From Symbiodinium natans (lineage: Eukaryota > Sar > Dinophyceae > Suessiales > Symbiodiniaceae): a stretch of 64,000 nt of DNA. A model generated the notes under the pieces. The model ran no database searches. It saw nothing but the letters and a program-made list of their open reading frames with translations, and was not told where the DNA came from. The position numbers were made by a program, and so were the translations under genes. This document shows, one piece after another, positions 63,627 through 64,000 of the stretch. The DNA lies in assembly GCA_905221605.1 (NCBI GenBank), contig CAJNDS010002213.1, forward strand, positions 124,001 to 188,000, read 5' to 3'. Numbering within the stretch: position 1 is the stretch's first letter; every line of letters starts with the position of its first letter.

Positions 63627-63720
63627 GGGGACGTCTTCGTCAACGACTTTGGGCCTGGGTCTAGCCTCTTGCTTCAAAACGGGCTTCTCCGGGTATTCAA
63701 GGAGGGCGATTCATGTTCAG
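63627..63720 (+). CDS. Exon-like island at right end
   Basis: Plus frame DVFVNDFGPGSSLLLQNGLL then RVFKEGDS has high G/C third positions. A longer frame (63595-63879) overlaps it but is less biased. No family recognised. The remaining 63880-64000 holds nothing I can support. Confidence 0.35.
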
Positions 63721-64000
63721 GGCAATTACACGGCTTGCGAAGTTTCGGTTCCCGACCGTCATGGTGCTCTCAAGAACCCGAGTGGGTATTTTTTCCACAG
63801 AAGCTTCAGTAGGGTTTATATAGGGTTTAGAGTTTTCGAGGCACCCCCAATCAGAGGCGCTAAGCCTGTGAGCCTTTAACCCTCAGCCCGTTGTCAAGTC
63901 AAGACCGATGCATCGCGCGTCTGCAGTGCAGACACGAAAAACCCCCAAAGGAAGCTACCTTCTAAGAGGGCTATAAAGGACAGAATGTGATATCTTGGTG

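Larger units (their letters stand above)
1..64000. repeat. Window-wide interspersed telomere-type heptamers
   Basis: TTTAGGG or CCCTAAA runs, from two to more than thirty copies, recur every few hundred bases over the whole window, in both orientations and with variants (TTTGGGG, CTTAGGG, CCCGAAA, CCCTGAA, CCCTACA, AACCTCC). They fill most introns that could be placed by protein homology. The arrays are short, alternate in orientation and enclose genes, so this is not a chromosome end. Confidence 0.95.

Noticed and set aside
1-64000. Window as a subtelomere or chromosome end
   Set aside because: Arrays are short, alternate in orientation, contain variants and lie inside genes throughout. No terminal array runs to either edge.
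1-64000. CRISPR array
   Set aside because: Repeats are contiguous heptamers without unique spacers of constant length, in a eukaryotic setting.

Overview
The window reads as eukaryotic nuclear DNA, most likely from a dinoflagellate. Nothing in it looks bacterial or viral. Three things point that way. The sequence is saturated with short arrays of the telomere-type heptamer TTTAGGG/CCCTAAA and its variants. Several introns can be placed by exact reading-frame joins between parts of recognisable proteins, and some begin with GC or GA instead of GT, as reported for dinoflagellates. One gene matches a large membrane-protein family (motif DRICIHQ, later RLWCLLEL) that I know from memory only in dinoflagellates. 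I found no intact 22-nt spliced-leader copy, and I do not name a species.

Long open frames in this window are misleading: many are translated repeats. The real coding sequence lies in unique islands of about 26 to 150 nt, with one larger exon. On the plus strand most islands have CCCTAAA arrays to their left and TTTAGGG arrays to their right. Because this layout is symmetric under reverse complement, an exon on either strand tends to have a C-rich array upstream and a G-rich array, often starting GTTTAGGG, downstream.

Layout. 1-18 kb, minus strand: two tandem copies of a gene for an Arg/Asp/Ser-rich protein ending in a RanBP2-type zinc finger, presumably an RNA-binding or splicing protein. 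Both copies are built of 26-59-nt micro-exons. 18-33 kb: exon-like islands on both strands, microsatellites, and a ~1-kb terminal-inverted-repeat element (24415-25412) carrying a tRNA-like segment. 34-40.7 kb, minus: isolated exons, then a class I SAM-dependent methyltransferase with an N-terminal signal peptide, resolved over eight exons. 41-49 kb, plus: a strand switch with one or more unrecognised genes. 49.4-63.4 kb, minus: the DRICIHQ-family membrane protein (eight exons), a short Arg-rich ORF, a 59-residue DUF2256 protein resolved completely in three exons, a TMTC-like (DUF1736) membrane protein, and termini of further genes. Genes within the minus cluster follow each other closely, as in dinoflagellate unidirectional arrays. 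No operon-like functional link is visible among them.

At least six families of short inverted-repeat elements (MITE-like, about 100-170 bp) lie between or inside introns. Exon joins marked as phase-checked were tested by codon phase and family sequence by eye. Single short islands without a family match are reported with low confidence, because open frames of 60-100 nt occur readily by chance in this composition.
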